From: Cristatella mucedo
Taxonomy: Eukaryota > Bryozoa > Phylactolaemata > Cristatellidae
Length of the DNA stretch: 64,000 bases
Assembly (NCBI GenBank): GCA_009760855.2
Contig: WPIO01000020.1
Coordinates: forward strand, 560,001 to 624,000
Direction: 5' to 3'
Under the pieces are notes generated by a model that was not told where the DNA came from, did no database searches, and saw nothing but the letters and a program-made list of their open reading frames with translations. Numbering within the stretch: position 1 is the first letter of the stretch; every line of letters begins with the position of its first letter. Shown piece after piece: positions 62,675 to 64,000 of the stretch. Both the position numbers and the translations under genes were made by a program.

Positions 62675-64000
62675 GCTTTACATTTGCTGCAAAGGGAAAT
62701 ATAATTAAATGGTGAGTAATATAATGCTTGATATACAAAAAAATGAATAGCATGGTTAGGGGTGACATGCACAGGGTCAGCGTGCAAATGCTGTTAGTGG
62801 CAGCATGCACAGTGTCAGCACACATAAGCACATCAAAGACGAATCACAGGAACCCATTAAATGCTGTCCTAAATAGATGTGTTTTTAAGTTCCTTTTAAA
62901 TGCGGTCAGGTCAGGAATGGTTCTGACGCAGGCCGAGAGGCTTTGGGAGCATACGAACTAAATGCATGGTCTCCAAAGGATTTGAGGTTTGTACGAGGTA
63001 TTGGTAGACTGCTGGGTTCCAAAAAGCGGTGATACGATGCTTGGCCTGATGGCGGAGTATATTTGAGAGATAGTCTGGAGCCAAACAATGAAGTGACCTA
63101 CAAGTGAGCGACAAAACCTTGAAGTAATTCCGTTGCTTGACTGGTAGCCAGTGCAGGTCGGCGAGAAGTGGAGTACCGTGGACTCTGTGACGCTCACGAC
63201 AGACAAGCCTAGCTGCCGAGTTTCGCACCAGGTGCAATCGCCTGATCGCACATGCTGGTAGGCCAGTAACAAGTGAGTTGCAGATGTCTAGACGGGAGGT
63301 CACGAATTCATGGTCCTACTAGGACGGGGTATCCTTATCTAAACGAGCCCGAATTTTAGCAATGTCATGAAGCTAAAAATAGGCAGAGTTGACTTTGGAG
63401 CTGATATGGTCGTCTAACGAGAGGTCGCTTTGGAATATGGCACATAGAATTGGAGCTGTATCAACTGGAGATATGCTGGAAGAGCCCATTTTTGAGCGGC
63501 AGTCTTTCCAATTTGTGAATCAGATTAGGTTTGCCCATAAATAGTAAGTTAGTTTTATCATCACTTCGTTTTTGAAAATTTTCTGCCATCCTCGTGCGGA
63601 TGTCATCGACACATGCAGCAAGTGAGTTCAGAGAAATCGAGGTGCTCGAAGGCTGGGAGGGATCAAAGCAACGGTACAATTAGTGTAATCCACATAAAAG
63701 TGAAAGCCTAGATTGTGCTTGACAATTACATCAGCAAGAGTGAGAGTATAAACCGTGAAAGGAGCCGGACTTAGCAAGGAGCCCTGTGGTGCCCCATTAT
63801 TCAGAGGTACCTCAGACGTTCTTTGTCCATTGACGTCAATATTCTGGACTCTCCCACTGAGATAGGACCGGAACTACTGCAGAGCAGCGCCAGTGATGCC
63901 CAGGAGAGACGCTCTAGAAGAACTTTGTGATCGATGGTATCAAAGCTGCCGAAAGATCGAGCAAAAAAAGAAGAGACGCTCTACCCATGTCTGCATTCCT
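62583..64000 (-). mobile_element. LINE-A, 3' part; continues past the window edge
   Basis: Tail (AATAATAATTCAATTGATAAATCGCC) at 62583, then the 3' UTR (GGTTAGGGGTGACATGCACAGGG), C-terminal frames 63303-62911 (ICNSLVTGLPACAIRRLHLV, LLADLHWLPVKQRNYFKVLS) and RT-proximal frames from 63461. The inverted AAFDTIDH region is at 63925-63955. Frame-broken. It interrupts segment A copy 3 at an AATATT site. Confidence 0.9.
62627..62672. repeat. (CT)n expansion inside the LINE-A tail
   Basis: The AATCTCTCTCTAGG of the LINE-A terminal hairpin loop has become a CT run of about 44 bases, splitting the two arms of the hairpin. Confidence 0.9.

Overview
The window is animal (metazoan) nuclear DNA. Coding sequence is sparse and interrupted by spliceosomal introns. 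The rest is mostly non-LTR retrotransposon debris, tRNA-derived SINEs, long GA/CT, CA and CAGA tracts, a satellite and segmental duplications. The carbonic anhydrase-related gene and the CR1/L2-like LINEs fit a bilaterian, more likely an invertebrate than a vertebrate, but I cannot name the lineage. Nothing bacterial, viral or organellar was seen.

Two gene models can be built from splice sites and reading frames. (1) A carbonic anhydrase-related protein VIII (CA8/CARP-VIII) gene lies on the minus strand. Six coding exons at 44104-43886, 43516-43392, 42352-42257, 39480-39357, 36582-36470 and 28428-28291 join in frame into about 270 residues. They end at the usual CA8 C-terminus. The first exon is probably far upstream; a weak candidate sits in a GC-rich promoter-like region at 57572-57536. 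Two of the three zinc-binding histidines are replaced (Arg and Gln), so the product should be non-enzymatic. Its last intron is a GC-AG intron of about 8 kb. (2) A small secreted-peptide gene lies on the minus strand, with coding exons 8478-8419, 8223-8160 and 8033-7915. A TATA box and 5' leader exon sit near 9.35 kb and a poly(A) signal at 7867-7862. It encodes about 80 residues: signal peptide, acidic segment, then a cationic Gly/Pro-rich tail. A broken paralogue with the same exon structure lies at 14.3-14.85 kb.

Layout: 1-1.5 kb, a 174-bp satellite with three-monomer higher-order organisation. 1.5-4.5 kb, a segment repeated in direct orientation at 59.7-62.6 kb. 3.8-17.2 kb, an old tandem duplication carrying the peptide gene, its pseudogene and LINE copies. 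17.2-28 kb, mostly unassigned DNA with LINE/SINE pieces and GA tracts. 28.3-57.6 kb, the CA8 gene, with introns full of LINE, SINE, CA and CAGA-type repeats. 57.5-58.1 kb, the GC-rich presumptive promoter. 58.2-58.8 kb, GA/GT tracts. 59.7-64 kb, the second copy of the duplicated segment, interrupted by two LINE insertions, one running off the end.

Two LINE families are present. LINE-A ends in a short hairpin plus (ATT)n; LINE-B ends near GAGATAC plus ATTAC-like units. Both encode CR1/L2-type reverse transcriptase and every copy is 5' truncated or frame-broken. One tRNA-derived SINE carries a 3' end almost the same as the LINE-A tail, suggesting it used LINE-A machinery to move.
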